From Megascapheus bottae (taxonomy: Eukaryota > Chordata > Mammalia > Rodentia > Geomyidae): DNA of 64,000 bases. This document shows, one piece after another, positions 32,680 to 44,029 of the stretch. Location of the stretch: NCBI GenBank assembly GCA_024803745.1, contig JANJXV010000013.1, forward strand, positions 56,394,602-56,458,601, given 5' to 3'. The notes beneath the pieces are model-generated. The model was given only the letters and a program-made list of their open reading frames with translations. It had not been told where the DNA came from and did not search any database. The position numbers and the translations under genes are program-made. Position 1 is the stretch's first letter, and each line of letters begins with the position of its first letter.

Positions 32680-33000
32680 CAGATACAAGTCACGTTGAAA
32701 CGAGCAAGATTTAATGTCCAAAGCGGACAGGCCAATCTCCTGCGGGACGGAGAAGAGAAAAGTGCTCTCAGCAAGGGAGCAGGGGGTTGAGGAGCAGGGA
32801 AGGGGCTGGGAACCGGAAATCTCTGTGATTGCAGCTGGACAATGGAGATACCAGCCAGGCAGGGCCAAACATCCTCTGCTGGCTTATCACCAGGAAAACA
32901 TCCTATATCCGGCGCTTAGCCAAGACAATCCATTCTGCAGCCAGCCCATAACCAGGGGAAGCACTCTGAATTGGGGTGCATAGTCAAATGTGGCACCTTG
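32680..33000 (-). repeat. Possible old LTR-like element
   Basis: On the minus strand this moderately AT-rich block contains an ATTAAA followed by about 20 bases resembling the R/poly(A) end of a solo LTR. I cannot see paired ends or a primer-binding site, so this is only a suggestion. Confidence 0.15.
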
Positions 33001-33960
33001 CGTCTGGACACTAGAAATGACCGGGAATGAGCACCGGGACCGAGGTGACCTCATGTTGTTGACGCAGTTGGGGCCGGGGGTAGGTAAAAATGGGTGACTG
33101 TGGCCAGGCCTGGCCTGCAGGTGTCCCAAGATGAAGGCTGTCAACTTGAAATGTGACAAATATGCCTACACCCCACCTCTCTCTTCTCTGTCTCTGCCTC
33201 CCTCCCTCCCTGCCTCCCTCCCTCCCTCCCTCCCATCTCCCCATCCCCTCCAGTTGCTTTGCCTCTGCAGCCCCTCTGACCCCAGGGCCTGAGTCATGCT
33301 GCCTCCCAGCAGACCCAAAGCAGTATCCTGAGGTGGGCTGCTGTTCTGGAAACATCCATGGATGGCAGGGGCCAGCATCTCCCCTGGGGACTCCCAGAAG
33401 CCACCAGTGCTCATGTACACTTCTCTAGCACGGGACCCAGGCCCTGCCACACCTCTCCAGCGTCTCTAGAGTGGTTTTCCTGCTGGAGCGAGGGCCTTGC
33501 CCAGGGCTGGCAGTGGTGGGGAAAGCTGGGCCCCCCCCTCCCAGGCCCCCCTCCCCCTCCCCTTCCCAGCATCCTCCAGGGCGTCTCTGCCCATCCTGGG
33601 CCCCACACTGGGTGCCAGGTCTTCACCCACTAGAGATCCTCAGGGGTGGGTGGGAGCCCCTCAGAGAGCCCCTCCCCTGTGTGGATGACCCCACACCCTT
33701 CCCGGGGAGCTCTGCCTGGCAGTCCCCAGGGAATCTGTGCACCTCGGTCCATTCAGCCAGGAGCATGGGAACTGTCCCTCACAGCCGTGGGGGCACCAGG
33801 CAGACCAACTGAGGGGCTAGGGAGCTGAGCACCGGGCAGAGAGTCCCCACTGCCCCCCACCCCCACTCCTGCTCCCTGCGTTCCCCTGCAGTGACGCTGG
33901 CACCGAGCATCTGTCCCCTCTTTCGCAGGGTCACCCGGAGCGCACCCTGGGCCGGCCAGG

Positions 33961-34998
33961 ATGACGAATGTCCTCCACCCCTGGGCAACCTTCACCAGCG
34001 CCGCCTTCTATACCACCCTGGCCCTCAGCGTGGCGGGTGCCCTGGGCAACGCGCTCCTGCTCTGGAACTTCGCTTTCCACATCAGGAAGGGCGCCCTCAA
34101 CCTCTACCTGCTGAACCTGGCCGCGGCCGACCTCCTGTTCCTCTCCTGCCACGCGGGCTTCTCCTGCGCCCGGCTCCTCCGGGGCTCGGCCGACAGCTCG
34201 CTCTCCTTCGTGATCACCTTTCTGTGGTTCTGGGTCGGGCTGTGGCTGCTGGCCTGCCTCTGCCTGGAGGGCTGGCTCTTCAGCCTGGCCTGCTACCAGC
34301 GCCATCGCCCCCGGATCACCTCCCCCGCCCTCTGTGTGCTGGCCTGGGTGCTCGCCCCGCCGGCTGTGCTGCTGCCCGCCCGGGCCTGCGGCCTGCTGAC
34401 CGCGGGCACTAGCTGGCTGGCCTGCCTCCGCTACTCTGTGGTCAGCATCGTCTGGCTGCTGGCCCTGGTGTGCGTGGGCTTCGGAGCCACCCTGATCCTC
34501 GTCATCTGCACCACCCCGAGCCAGCGCCCCAAGTTTTACAGCATTGTCTGGAGCTCTGGCCTTCTGCTCCTCGTCTGCCGCCTGCCGCTGGCCATCTGCT
34601 GGAGCCTGCGGCCGCTCCTGACCTTCCTGCTCTCCTCCCTGGCCCCGCTGGCCACGCTGCTGGCCTGCATGGACAGCAGCTGCAAGCCCCTCCTGTACCT
34701 GCTGGTGGGGAGGCAGCTGGGGGAGCGGGAGGCGCTGGGGATGGTCCTGCAGAGGGCGCTGAGCCACGACACCCAGCGGCGCCTGGCTGCGCCTGCCCCT
34801 GCCCACGGCCCACCTGTAGAGGCTGGCCAGCCTCCCGCCTGCCCTCCCACCCGTAATCAGATGCCGCTGGGGACACCGGGGGACCCTTCCCTTCCCCTGG
34901 CTCTTGCCATGGGGAGCACAGGACCAGACAGAGCAGGAAGACAGAGCCTTGCTCTCTCCCGTGCCGAATGTACGAGGACAGGGCGAGCAAGAGATTGA
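33961..34998 (+). CDS. MRGPRG: MRGPRG, Mas-related GPCR family member G, altered C-terminus
   Basis: A single-exon frame of 345 aa encodes an orphan class A receptor of the Mas-related family. TM segments lie at about residues 14-38, 47-70, 83-107, 120-141, 158-184, 195-215 and 222-248. Landmarks are G-N-A at 29-31, L-N-L-A-A-A-D in TM2, L-W-F-W-V-G-L-W-L-L in TM3, H-R-P-R after loop 2, and K-P-L-L-Y-L at 242-247. The E-R-C expected after TM3 reads E-G-W (103-105), so the key Arg is absent. The body matches MRGPRG, but after about residue 270 the tail is Pro/Ala-rich and about 56 aa longer than human or mouse (about 289 aa). A one-base shift near 34770-34785 gives a stop at 34817-34819 and about 285 aa. 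A 3' splice site (tttcgcag) ends at 33928. It may be functional or decaying. Confidence 0.9.
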   Translation: MTNVLHPWATFTSAAFYTTLALSVAGALGNALLLWNFAFHIRKGALNLYLLNLAAADLLFLSCHAGFSCARLLRGSADSSLSFVITFLWFWVGLWLLACLCLEGWLFSLACYQRHRPRITSPALCVLAWVLAPPAVLLPARACGLLTAGTSWLACLRYSVVSIVWLLALVCVGFGATLILVICTTPSQRPKFYSIVWSSGLLLLVCRLPLAICWSLRPLLTFLLSSLAPLATLLACMDSSCKPLLYLLVGRQLGEREALGMVLQRALSHDTQRRLAAPAPAHGPPVEAGQPPACPPTRNQMPLGTPGDPSLPLALAMGSTGPDRAGRQSLALSRAECTRTGRARD

Positions 34999-35737
34999 GG
35001 CCAGGGAGGGGGCTGGAGAAGGAGGACTCCGGTCTGGGGTTGCCATAGGATGTGTGTCAAGCAGGCCAGGCCTGTCTTACTCCCTTCGCTCCACCCAGCC
35101 CAGTTGCATTGAACAGCTTCGAGTCCTGGCCTCCAGCTTTGGGGCAGGTGACAGGAGCCCCTTGGGTGGAGGGGGTGGCCTTGGCGGTCAACTCTTCCAC
35201 CAGAGGGTCTCATCTGAACTGCTGGTTCTCCCTCCCTCACCCCCCACATCACCCCAGCTCTCCAGGGTCCAGAGACTCACCTCACCCCAGGGGCAGCCAC
35301 CAAGAACTCTCCGTCCATCTCTCCCACCCGCTGTCCTGGAGGGACCACCAGGTGGCGCTGCTTTGTCACACATCAGCCCCAGCAGGGCCCGGAGGGTCAC
35401 TGCCCCTCCACCCGCAATGTCAGGGAGCCCTGGACAGGCTCTCACAGCAATCCACGGCCCCCTGTCCCCCACTGGACTCCTCCATAGCCACTCCTAGGCC
35501 CCCACCGTGGACCTACCTAACAGCCACTTTTACCTGCAATTGGAGAAGGGGGATGGAGAGAAGCCAGGCTCCTGAAGCATGAGCGGTTTCATGTTCTCTG
35601 CTGTAAGAAGAGAAAAAGCCCCTCTGTGGTCATGGCTCAACTCAACTCTACAAAGAAGCCACGGACAGGAAAAGAGGGGTGGTGAAGAAGTTAGCACTCA
35701 TGTATTTTCTAGGAAGCATCTTCTGGAAGTTCCTTTT

Positions 35738-35743
35738 AATAAA
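35738..35743 (+). terminator. Candidate MRGPRG poly(A) signal
   Basis: The first AATAAA after the MRGPRG stop, 740 bp downstream, in 'ccttttaataaacccattgt'. The assignment is by position only. Confidence 0.5.
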
Positions 35744-35969
35744 CCCATTGTCAATTGTAACCGCTGCCTTCCCCGCTGGCAGATAAACTTGCGTCTTCCC
35801 CAATAGGAAAGCAATGGCCTTGCTACTTATAAACCAGGGAAAACAGAAGCTGGCCGTACCCTAGCCAGACACCCCATGTTTCCCGGGAGGGATGACACCA
35901 GCTTGAGTTCAAATCCCAGCAGACACACACAACACATACACACATGTGCATACACATATGCACACATGC

Positions 35970-35974
35970 ATATG

Positions 35975-36010
<36 letters not shown>

Positions 36011-36245
36011 TTCTGGTCTGGATTATACAGGGGGCCCCATGTCCTCTAACACACACACACACACATACAGAGAATTCTGGTCTGGGTGATAGAGGAGGCC
36101 CCATGTCCTCTAACACACACACACACACACACATACAGAGAATTCTGGTCTGGGTGATAGAGGAGGCCCCATGTCCTCTAACACACACACACACACACAC
36201 ACACGTGGAATTCTGGTCTGGATTATACAGCAGGACCTGTGTCCT
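35970..36245. repeat. Composite tandem array: (CA)n plus a GAATTCTGGTCTGG block, 4 units
   Basis: Four units of 64-68 bp. Each has a (CA)n run followed by 'gaattctggtctgg' (at 36008, 36072, 36140 and 36208). Units 1 and 4 continue 'gattatacag', while units 2 and 3 continue 'gtgatagagg'; the shared 'ccccatgtcctctaacacac' closes the unit. Confidence 0.92.
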
Positions 36246-36904
36246 CAAAGGCCCCACCAAGGCACACGGGAGAGGCATCAGAGTGGCTGTCCTGGCAGTT
36301 GTGCAGCAAAACTTTCAGCTCCCCACCTACACTTCACCCTCCAACAGTCCAAGGCTCCAAGGAGGCTGGGGTCTAACCTCCTGGAATGTCTGCTGGGGGG
36401 CCTTTGCACCCTAGGACCACTCACCTCTCCAGCAGGCAGTGAGAGCCCCCTGCTCCATCCCCATCCCCGCTCCACTCTCCCATCAGTAAATGTCTTCAGA
36501 GCGTGTCTATTTCACCCAGGGCTCCTGCACAGGCTCGTAGTACATTATAACCCCACACCCCATCCATTTCTCTTCTCTGTCCCCACCCATTCCTGATGCC
36601 TCTTCATGCTGGACACCGTGAACTTCTGTCTTAACCCCACTCCTGTCCCCTCTCCCTTTGTCCCCCCACATAGTTCCACAGGTAGCACCGTGTCATGCTG
36701 TCTACCCACACGTGACATGTGTGCTCTCATGGGGGAAACTGAGGCACCGGAGGACCTGCCAAGATTCCACAGCTGCACGGGGCAGAGCTGATGCTTACAA
36801 TGATGGCCTTGCCCCCACCCCCAAAGCATTGCCTCAGCTGTGTGTCTAATTGAGGACCTACTGGGAGCCATGAACGAGATCCTTCTCTACAGAGATCATC
36901 TCTC

Positions 36905-37283
36905 GAGCCGCTGTGAGCTGGGTAAACCGAGGCCTAGAGAGATGGCAAGACATCTCCACCAAGCCTGAGCTGCTGTGAGCTGGGTAAACCGAGGCCTAGA
37001 GAGATGGCAAGGCATCTCCACCAAGCCTGAGCCGCTGTGAGCTGGGTAAACCGAGGCCTAGAGAGATGGCAAGGCATCTCCACCAAGCCTGAGCTGCTGT
37101 GAGCTGGGTAAACTGAGGCCTAGAGAGATGGCATGGCATCTCCACCCAGCCTGAGCTGCTGTGAGCTGGGTAAACTGAGGCCTAGAGAGATGGCAAGGCA
37201 TCTCCACCAAGCCTGAGCTGCTGTGAGCTGGGTAAACTGAGGCCTAGAGAGATGGCATGGCATCTCCACCCAGCCTGAGCTGC
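36905..37283. repeat. Tandem repeat, 62-bp unit, 6 copies
   Basis: Six head-to-tail copies with exact 62-bp spacing of 'ctgtgagctgggtaaac' (36911, 36973, 37035, 37097, 37159, 37221), differing only at a few sites (aaccgagg/aactgagg, caaggc/catggc). Confidence 0.95.
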
Positions 37284-38059
37284 AGCCTCCGGGGTTGTCT
37301 GCTTCCCTTTGACTTGACAAGTTCAGGCACAGAACTAGTTCCAGCCGGAACCTGCCAGGCCGAGATTGGCCTGCCAGGGCCTGGCTGTCAGAGCAGGCTG
37401 TCAGAGCAGGCTGTCTTTCTGCATCCCCTCTGGCGAAGCTTCTGCAGCTCAGCTCCTCCCTGCAGCACTGTGAGGGCCCTGGGCCAGCATGTGAGCAGAG
37501 GCCCACTCTGCCTGCCCAGGCTCCAGGGCGAAGATGCCCTCTGTGGAGCCTGGGGCAGGTCTATGCACACGCCGGCATCTCTGTCCACCTGCCTGCCCAG
37601 CAGTTGTCCAGGAGCCTCAGCCACCTGTGTCGCTCTCTCCACCCAGACCCAGTGGCTGCTCCCCGAGAGTGCCTGAGAGTTCCTGATTGTGGCAGCGCAG
37701 GGTTGGGCTGGGCAGGGCAGACCTGGGAAGAAAAGAGTAGGGCTGAGCAGGGCAGGGCAGGGCAGGGCTGAGGAGGAAGGAAGACAGGGTAGGGAAAGGC
37801 TGAGCTGGGCTAGGCTGGGTGAAGGGGGCAGGGAGGGCACGGATCACTGCAGATGGAGAGTAACGCCAGAGTATAGAGAGCCCCAGAATTCTGGGTGCCT
37901 TTCACTTGTGGCGTCTCCAGGCTGCAGCCCCCGCTGCAGGTTTGCCCCAGCTGGGGAGGACGAGCCCTGAAGGTCGTGGGGGTACCCGTGGGATGGCCTC
38001 CTAGCTGGTGACGCGCTACCTGCTTCCCCTGGCAGTCCCTGAAGGAAGCACCGTGCGTT

Positions 38060-38500
38060 AGGTAACCACCCAGCCAGCACAGCCAGCACAGCCCGCAGCC
38101 GCAGCGTGGCGCGGCTGCACCAGGGTTGCCGGGTGCAGGGAAGCCGCTGCGGCCAGCCGGGCCGAAGGACACGGCCCTCGGGGCCAGAGGACACCACCGG
38201 GACATGGGGTCTGACCCCCTGAGCACCAGGGTCCCCACACACACACGCCGTGGTTCCTGGGCCCCTGGCGAAGAGTCCTCCTGAAACACCTGTCTGCGGC
38301 CAGGACGCAGGACTCAGGCAGAGGCCTGGGGGGCGGAGCGGCTGCTGCACTGCCATTGGCCGAGCGCAGCCCACAGGGAGGCGCCAGGGCCGGGCAAGGC
38401 CCGCCCACCAGACTGGCTCTCGGAGCCCGAGCCCCGAGCGGAGAGGACCAGGCCAGTGGAGGAGCCCACGAGCGCCCGCATGCCCTGCTGCACGGTGAGT
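38060..38500 (+). promoter_or_regulatory. Small CpG-rich candidate promoter with donor site
   Basis: CpG-dense compared with its surroundings. It has an inverted CCAAT box (attgg at 38354), a GC box (cccgccc near 38398) and a downstream ATG at 38480 reading M-P-C-C-T straight into a consensus donor (gtgagt at 38495). The arrangement looks like a first exon on the + strand. I cannot match the five residues to a gene, and no following exon was identified. Confidence 0.35.
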
Positions 38501-41500
38501 GTGACGCCCCTGTGGGGCCAGGGCACCCCCCCATGCCCAGTGAGGAGCGGCCTCCCCCCTCGTCCCCCAGACCCTCCCGCAGCCACGCAGAGTTTTCTGC
38601 TGACTTCAAGTTCCCCCGGGCCGCATCGTTCCCTCTGACGACCACCAGCTGGGTGGGAGCCCGACAAGCAGGTGGCAGGTGTGGGGTGGGCTTCTGGCTG
38701 CAGGCGGCCGGGAGGCGTCCCGGGCCCAGACCCTGCCCTGCACACCTGGCGCTTGTGGCTCCTTCTGGGGGCAGAGCTGGCAGGTGTTGTCTCACTCCTT
38801 TGAAGCAGCCTCTGCTTCAGATGTTTTGCTTCACTGTTGCTCTTTTGAAGAAGCGGACTTGAAAGGGGCTATTTCTAAATTCCTGATCTAATCTTGTGGC
38901 TGCAGAATGGAGGTGGGAGGAACTCAGAGGCAACTGGGCCATGACAGAGGGGTCCCCACCTGCCAGAAGGGGACTGGGTTCTTGGCCAGACATTGGGTGT
39001 GGGCAGGAGGCTGTAGGATCAGCCCCATCCCATCCAGAGCCTGGCCGAGGCCTGGGGCAGAGCCCAGCTCTCAGGGGGGCTCTTGACAGGTTCAGACACC
39101 CGGGGGTGGGGGGAGGAAGGCCTCGGACCTGAGTCCTAAGGTGGGAGGGGGCTCAGCTCTGCTGCCCCCTGTCCTGCACAGCAGGAGAGGACCAGGGGTC
39201 TTGTTGATTCTTTAGACTCATTCCTTGGAAAGGATGGGCTCCACCTAGTTCTAGAGCTTTCTTTCCCTCCATGACCCAAGCCCCCTCTGGACAGGACAGA
39301 GCCAGGAGGGCAGGGCCCAGCCCCTCCTGTACTGCTTCTCTGGACTCCACTAGAGCACTGGGGAAGGAGTCCCCAGTGGACTAAACAGGACCACAGAGCA
39401 AAAGGCCGCATGCAGGCCTCCTGGGGGAGGTGAGGGCTGTCACCCCCACCGTCAGAGGCCAGGAGGGCTCGCGGCAGCACTGGTATTTATGTAACACACA
39501 CTGGAAGTCTGCAGCCACGTGAAGCACAGCCTGCCCATCGTGCTGGGGCGCCTGTCTGTGGTGCTCAGAACCGCGTGGTGTTCAGGGGTGGGTCTGTGTC
39601 CACCCCCGCAGTCAGTGCCCTGGCCGGTGTCTGGGCCTGCGTCCGGGCCGGCAATCTCCCTTCTGGTTCTCCTCTGGGAGGCCCTGTCAGAGCTTCGCTT
39701 CTTCACCGAGTGCTGGTCTGGGCAGGGTGGGAAGGGTGGCTGCGACTGGCTGTGTGCCCTTGGAAGGCTCACAGGCCTCTCTGATCCTCAGCTTCTCACC
39801 AGCAACCTAGATGAGTCCACCCAGAATGCACACAGCTGTGAGGATCAGAGGTCCAGCTGTGTGTGGCTGTCACCCAACACAAAGCCACCAGGACCAGAGG
39901 GGACAATGCGCTGGTCCACGCCAGGGCGTTCCGGGCAGGAAGATGGATAAACTGATTGGGTCAGATGAGGTCCCAACCAGGGACCCCAGTTTCTGAGATA
40001 TGGTGGAGTCAAGATTTGAGACCATGGTGTCCTTGCTGCCTTCTGACTCGGCGACCCACTCTGTCCCTGGGGCAGCCCCCAACTCTACCTGCAGTGGAGG
40101 ATGCTGGGTGGCCAGCACTGCTGCAGAGCCAGTCTCTTCACCCTAGAGGAGCTGAGATGTCTGCTGACCAGTCCAGCCAGCGCCGCTCACTGCAGCCTGG
40201 GACCCTAGGGTGCCCTCCGGGCGAGGCCCAGGCCACTGTGCTCTGCTCCCACGAGGACTGAGCAGACCGTGGAGGATAGGGGCTGAGCGCCTGCCTGAGT
40301 GGTTGGTCAGCCAGAGGGGCTGGAGGCCGAGGTGCGGGGGTCTCAGAGCAGCTTGACCCCTGCGGCTCGGGTGCAGCCCAGGCCCAGCCTGCCAGTTCTG
40401 CCCACTGCCTAACACCAATACCTCAGGAGTGACACGGAGCAGGTCTGGACGCTTGTGAGGTGGACAGGGTGAGGGTGTGGTCTCAGCTTGGGCTTAGTCC
40501 CAGCCCAAGTGGGTCCCAGCTGTGTGTCCTCCTCTGCTTTGGTTTCTGCTTCCTGTCTCTATGGTCCTTCTGTGCCTCAGTTTCCCTGTCTGTGAATGAT
40601 ATTACTCACAAGATGTTTTGCACGTGTGGGTTGTGGCGGGTGAGTGTGTGACAGGACCACTCTTCATTCTGATATGTATTGCAAGTAGACCCATTGAAGT
40701 TGCAGATATCTGGGAGGTGTTTTCCATGCTTAGAGGCCCTGGCTAGGATGTGACCTCCCCACGTGGGGCACCAGCCACGTTCTGCAGCTCTGGTCCGAGC
40801 CCCCTGCCCCGGTCGCACCCACGGGAGCACAGTGGAGGCCAGCAGAGGGGGCACCTGCCCTGCCCTCTGCTTCAGAGCCCTATCAGGTTCCTGGGGGACA
40901 GGACCCCATGCTGTCTGTGGGGACCTCGACTCCATTCCTCGATATCCCTTTTGGCCTGACCGGCTCCTGGCCCTCCTGGCCGGGAGGAAGCGGGGAGAGG
41001 AATAGCAATCAGGCTGAACAAAACCTTGAGTACTCCAGCTTGTCTTCCCAGCCAGGAAGGGGGAAGACACACTGGGGTGCCCTGCTCCAGGGGGTCGCAG
41101 GCACAGCGGTGTCCTGTCAATGCAGCCAGAGCTCCCGGTGGGGGACCGTGAGGTCCAGGTTCCTCCATGGACTGTGTGGCAATGGCTGGAGCAGGGGCTC
41201 TGGGAGATGGCAGGAGGCAGGTCTAGGGGTGACTGTGGGGATGGGACTGAAGTCTGCTGAAGAGGACAGGGCTTGCCATGTGTGGAAAGATGGGTGAGCT
41301 GAAAGGCTCCCCCAACCCGGGGGGGGGCTGCCTTCCCCTCACCACACCTCCACAGGCAGGCACATGCAGGCCTGGTGGGTTCCGAGGCCTCCACTGGACC
41401 CTCCCCATTTCATGAGCCCCCCCATCCTGTGGGCCAGGAAGGATCAAGGCCTCCAGCCCCCCTCTCGGGAACAAGGGCACCTCAGGCCTGGCCTGCCAGC

Positions 41501-41666
41501 CTGCAGGCCGCCCAGCTCCAGGGTGACCTTAGCACCGTCTGGGTCTTGGCTTCCAGCTGGTGACTTCTCTTCTTGGCTGGCTGAGTCAGGTGGCAGCCCG
41601 TGGCAGTCGTAACTCATCCTGTCACTCGAGCACCTGGCTCCCTGACCCCCAGCTCTCAGCCTGCTC

Positions 41667-41842
41667 TGTCCCCTCCCCCTCCCCTCTCCTCCACCCCTCC
41701 GCCCTTCTTTGGCCTCATCTCCAGACCAGGATCTGGGATGATTTGGACTGGAGTCCCCAAGGCTGCTTCTGCTATGGGGGGGGAGGGGGAGGGGGGAGGA
41801 GGGGAAGGAGAGGGAGGAGGGGGAGGAGGGGGGAGGCAGGGG
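41667..41842. repeat. Polypyrimidine tract followed by polypurine tract
   Basis: A C/T-rich run (about 41667-41710: 'ctgtcccctccccctcccct') is followed about 65 bp later by a purine-only G/A run (about 41776-41837), containing many GGGG blocks. The two are roughly complementary. Confidence 0.85.
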
Positions 41843-42589
41843 TGGCAGAAGAATTGATGAAGAGTAAATATGTTTATTAATAAGAGGTTTATGAATGCAA
41901 AAGAAAAGTAGCGTCCACGTGGCAGGAGAAGGGGACAGACACGAGGGGGCACTAGAGATGGGGAACACGGTGTGTCCTGAACTCTGCGGTGCGGCAGTGG
42001 GTCACCCACCACCACCTCCAAGGAGGGCGGGCGTGTCCTTGGACGCTCCTCGGCCCACATCCTGACCCCTGCAGAGAGCAGCCTGGGAGGGGGACTGTCT
42101 CTGCTTTGCCTGATCCCAGGTGACCTCACGTAACATCAGACGCTTTGGGCTGTCCACTCCTGCCCACTTGGTCAGCAAACTGGCCTCCCTGCAGCCAGAG
42201 TGTGTGGGCCTGGGATCTGACTGTCATTAGAGACCCGACCCTCACTTGTGGCCGGCAGCCTCACTTCAGCTCAGCCGTCCTTGTCAGGTGTTTGAGGACA
42301 AAGCAAGGTCGTGCGGGCTGACTGGCAGATGAGCCTGTCCAGCTGGTTTCCATATGGCTCCCCCCTCCCCCCCAGCCACGTTCTCCACCCACAGAGTGGG
42401 CAGAGAAGAGGGCCCGCCTCCTTGGAAGATCCATCCTGAGCCAATTAATTGTACACACTCTCTCACACACACATGCACACACTCACACTCACCACGGCCA
42501 TCCGTGTGACCTGAGACTCTTGCCTCAGAGGGGCAGTCAGTGCCTCTGCAGTCGGTGAACACAAATAGAGTGTGCATGGGTGTGTGTTT

Positions 42590-42775
42590 AAATTGGGTAC
42601 TGTCCCTTAGGTTTTCTTCTGGTGCCCTACTGTTTGAGCCAGAGCTCAAGCTTTTTGATGTTTTGTTGGAAGACAAATTTCACACCTTCCTGCCTGGGTC
42701 CACTTCAAACTGAGATCCTCAGACCTCAGCCTCCTGAGTAGCGAGGATTGCAGGTGTGAGCCACCAGTGTCAGTG
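42590..42775 (-). repeat. B1-like/Geo composite SINE
   Basis: An antisense copy with 'cagcctcctgagtagcgagg' and 'attgcaggtgtgagccacca'; the central part is diverged. Confidence 0.8.
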
Positions 42776-43214
42776 GTTTTCCTTCTCTTCGTGGGGTCTT
42801 TCAGAGAGAGGGTTTTTTCATTTCCAGGACACACCATGTGTGTTTCTGGCGAGCAGGTCTCCGCCTGGCCTGCGGCCACACAGGCCTTCTCAGCTCCTCT
42901 GTATGAGCTTCACAGCTTCAGCCTTTCCTTTCAGGTCCACAACCCATGGAGAGGTTATTTTTGCTCTCAAAATGTGTAAGGTGTGTTTGTTCGTTGGCTT
43001 TCTGTTACCGCAACAGAAAACAGAGATGATCAGCTTAAAAAGAAGGAGGGTTTCTTTGGGCTCACAGCTTTAGAGGGTTTAGCCCGTTGTTAGTCGGCCC
43101 TGTTTTCTGGGCTGTGACCAGGTAGCATGGCCTAGTGAGGAATGTGTGGCAAAGGACTCCTGACATTTTACCTCATGGTAGCTGAGACTCCAGAGAGTGA
43201 CAGTCTTTTCCTCT

Positions 43215-43400
43215 AAGGACAAACCCCATGACGTCACTTCCTTCCACTAGGCCCCACCTCCCAGCATCCCTTCCAGGGACCTGACCCAATGACCTCACTT
43301 CCTCCCACTAGGCCCCACCCCCAGCATCCCCTCTGAGGACTGTCCCCAGTGACCTAACTGCCTCCCATTAGGCCCCACCTCCCAACATCCAAAACCTCAC
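43215..43400. repeat. Tandem repeat, about 62-bp unit, 3 copies
   Basis: Three imperfect copies of a unit containing 'ccactaggccccacc', 'cagcatccc' and 'atgacctcacttcctcc'. Confidence 0.85.
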
Positions 43401-43499
43401 TTCCCCACACCACCACGATCTGAGGGACATGATTTTAGTTACCGGCATGTGGGGGACGCTTACTCAGACCCAACAGCTGTACTGAGGTTTACCTGATGG

Positions 43500-43725
43500 T
43501 TTGTTTGTCTGCACCAGGCTGCCAGTTATTGCAACACCATTTGTTGAAGGAATTATTCTTTATCCGTGTCATTGCCTTTGGAATCTTTGTATCTTTGTCA
43601 AAAATCAATGGACCGTATATTCCTGGACTGTGTCGTGTTCCACTAATCTAGGTATCTGTTCTTTTGCCAACACTAATACTGAGCTGACTTGATTACTGCA
43701 ACTTTATGAAAGTTCTAAGAGTCCC
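43500..43725 (-). mobile_element. L1 LINE fragment, antisense
   Basis: 'ctttgtcaaaaatcaatgga', 'gtgttccactaatctaggta' and 'gattactgcaactttatgaa' are antisense L1 ORF2 stretches in the expected order. The fragment ends at a (GA)n tract. Confidence 0.8.
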
Positions 43726-43789
43726 CATCTGTGAGAGAGAGAGAGAGAGAGAGAGAGTGAGTGAGTGCACGTGTGCATGTATGGGTACG

Positions 43790-44005
43790 TGGGTGCGGGT
43801 GCCAAGTCCTCAAGCTCTTGTTTGCCTTTTCTACTCAAGGCTGGTGCTCTACCATATAAGCTACAGCTCTATTTCTGGCCTTTTGCCAGTTAATTGGGAA
43901 TAAGAGTCTCATGGACTTCCTTGCACAGTCTGGCTTCGAATCACAATCCATAGATCTCAGCCTCCTGAGTGGCTAAAATTATAGTCATGAGCCTCTGGCG
44001 TCAAA
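43790..44005 (-). repeat. B1-like/Geo composite SINE
   Basis: An antisense copy with 'tactcaaggctggtgctcta', 'gttaattgggaataagagtc' and 'cagcctcctgagtggctaaa'. Confidence 0.85.
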
Positions 44006-44029
44006 CACATCTTGTAGTATTTTTTAATT

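Larger units (their letters stand above)
28631..33900. other. Intergenic region between MRGPRE and MRGPRG
   Basis: No coding exon could be supported. 28800-30220 and 30800-32240 are unique-looking. SINEs lie at 30240-30450 and 32282-32525, a TG/CATG-rich tract at about 30570-30775, and a CCCT-rich tract at 33190-33235. A possible LTR-like segment lies at about 32680-33000. Open frames through the repeats are artefacts. Confidence 0.5.
35000..38050. other. MRGPRG 3' flank and intergenic sequence
   Basis: 35000-35730 is probably MRGPRG 3'UTR. Beyond it are the (CA)n composite array (35970-36245), a unique stretch (36250-36900), a 62-bp tandem repeat (36905-37283), and a GGGCA/GGCTG-rich tract (37690-37820). 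I see no coding exon. Confidence 0.5.
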
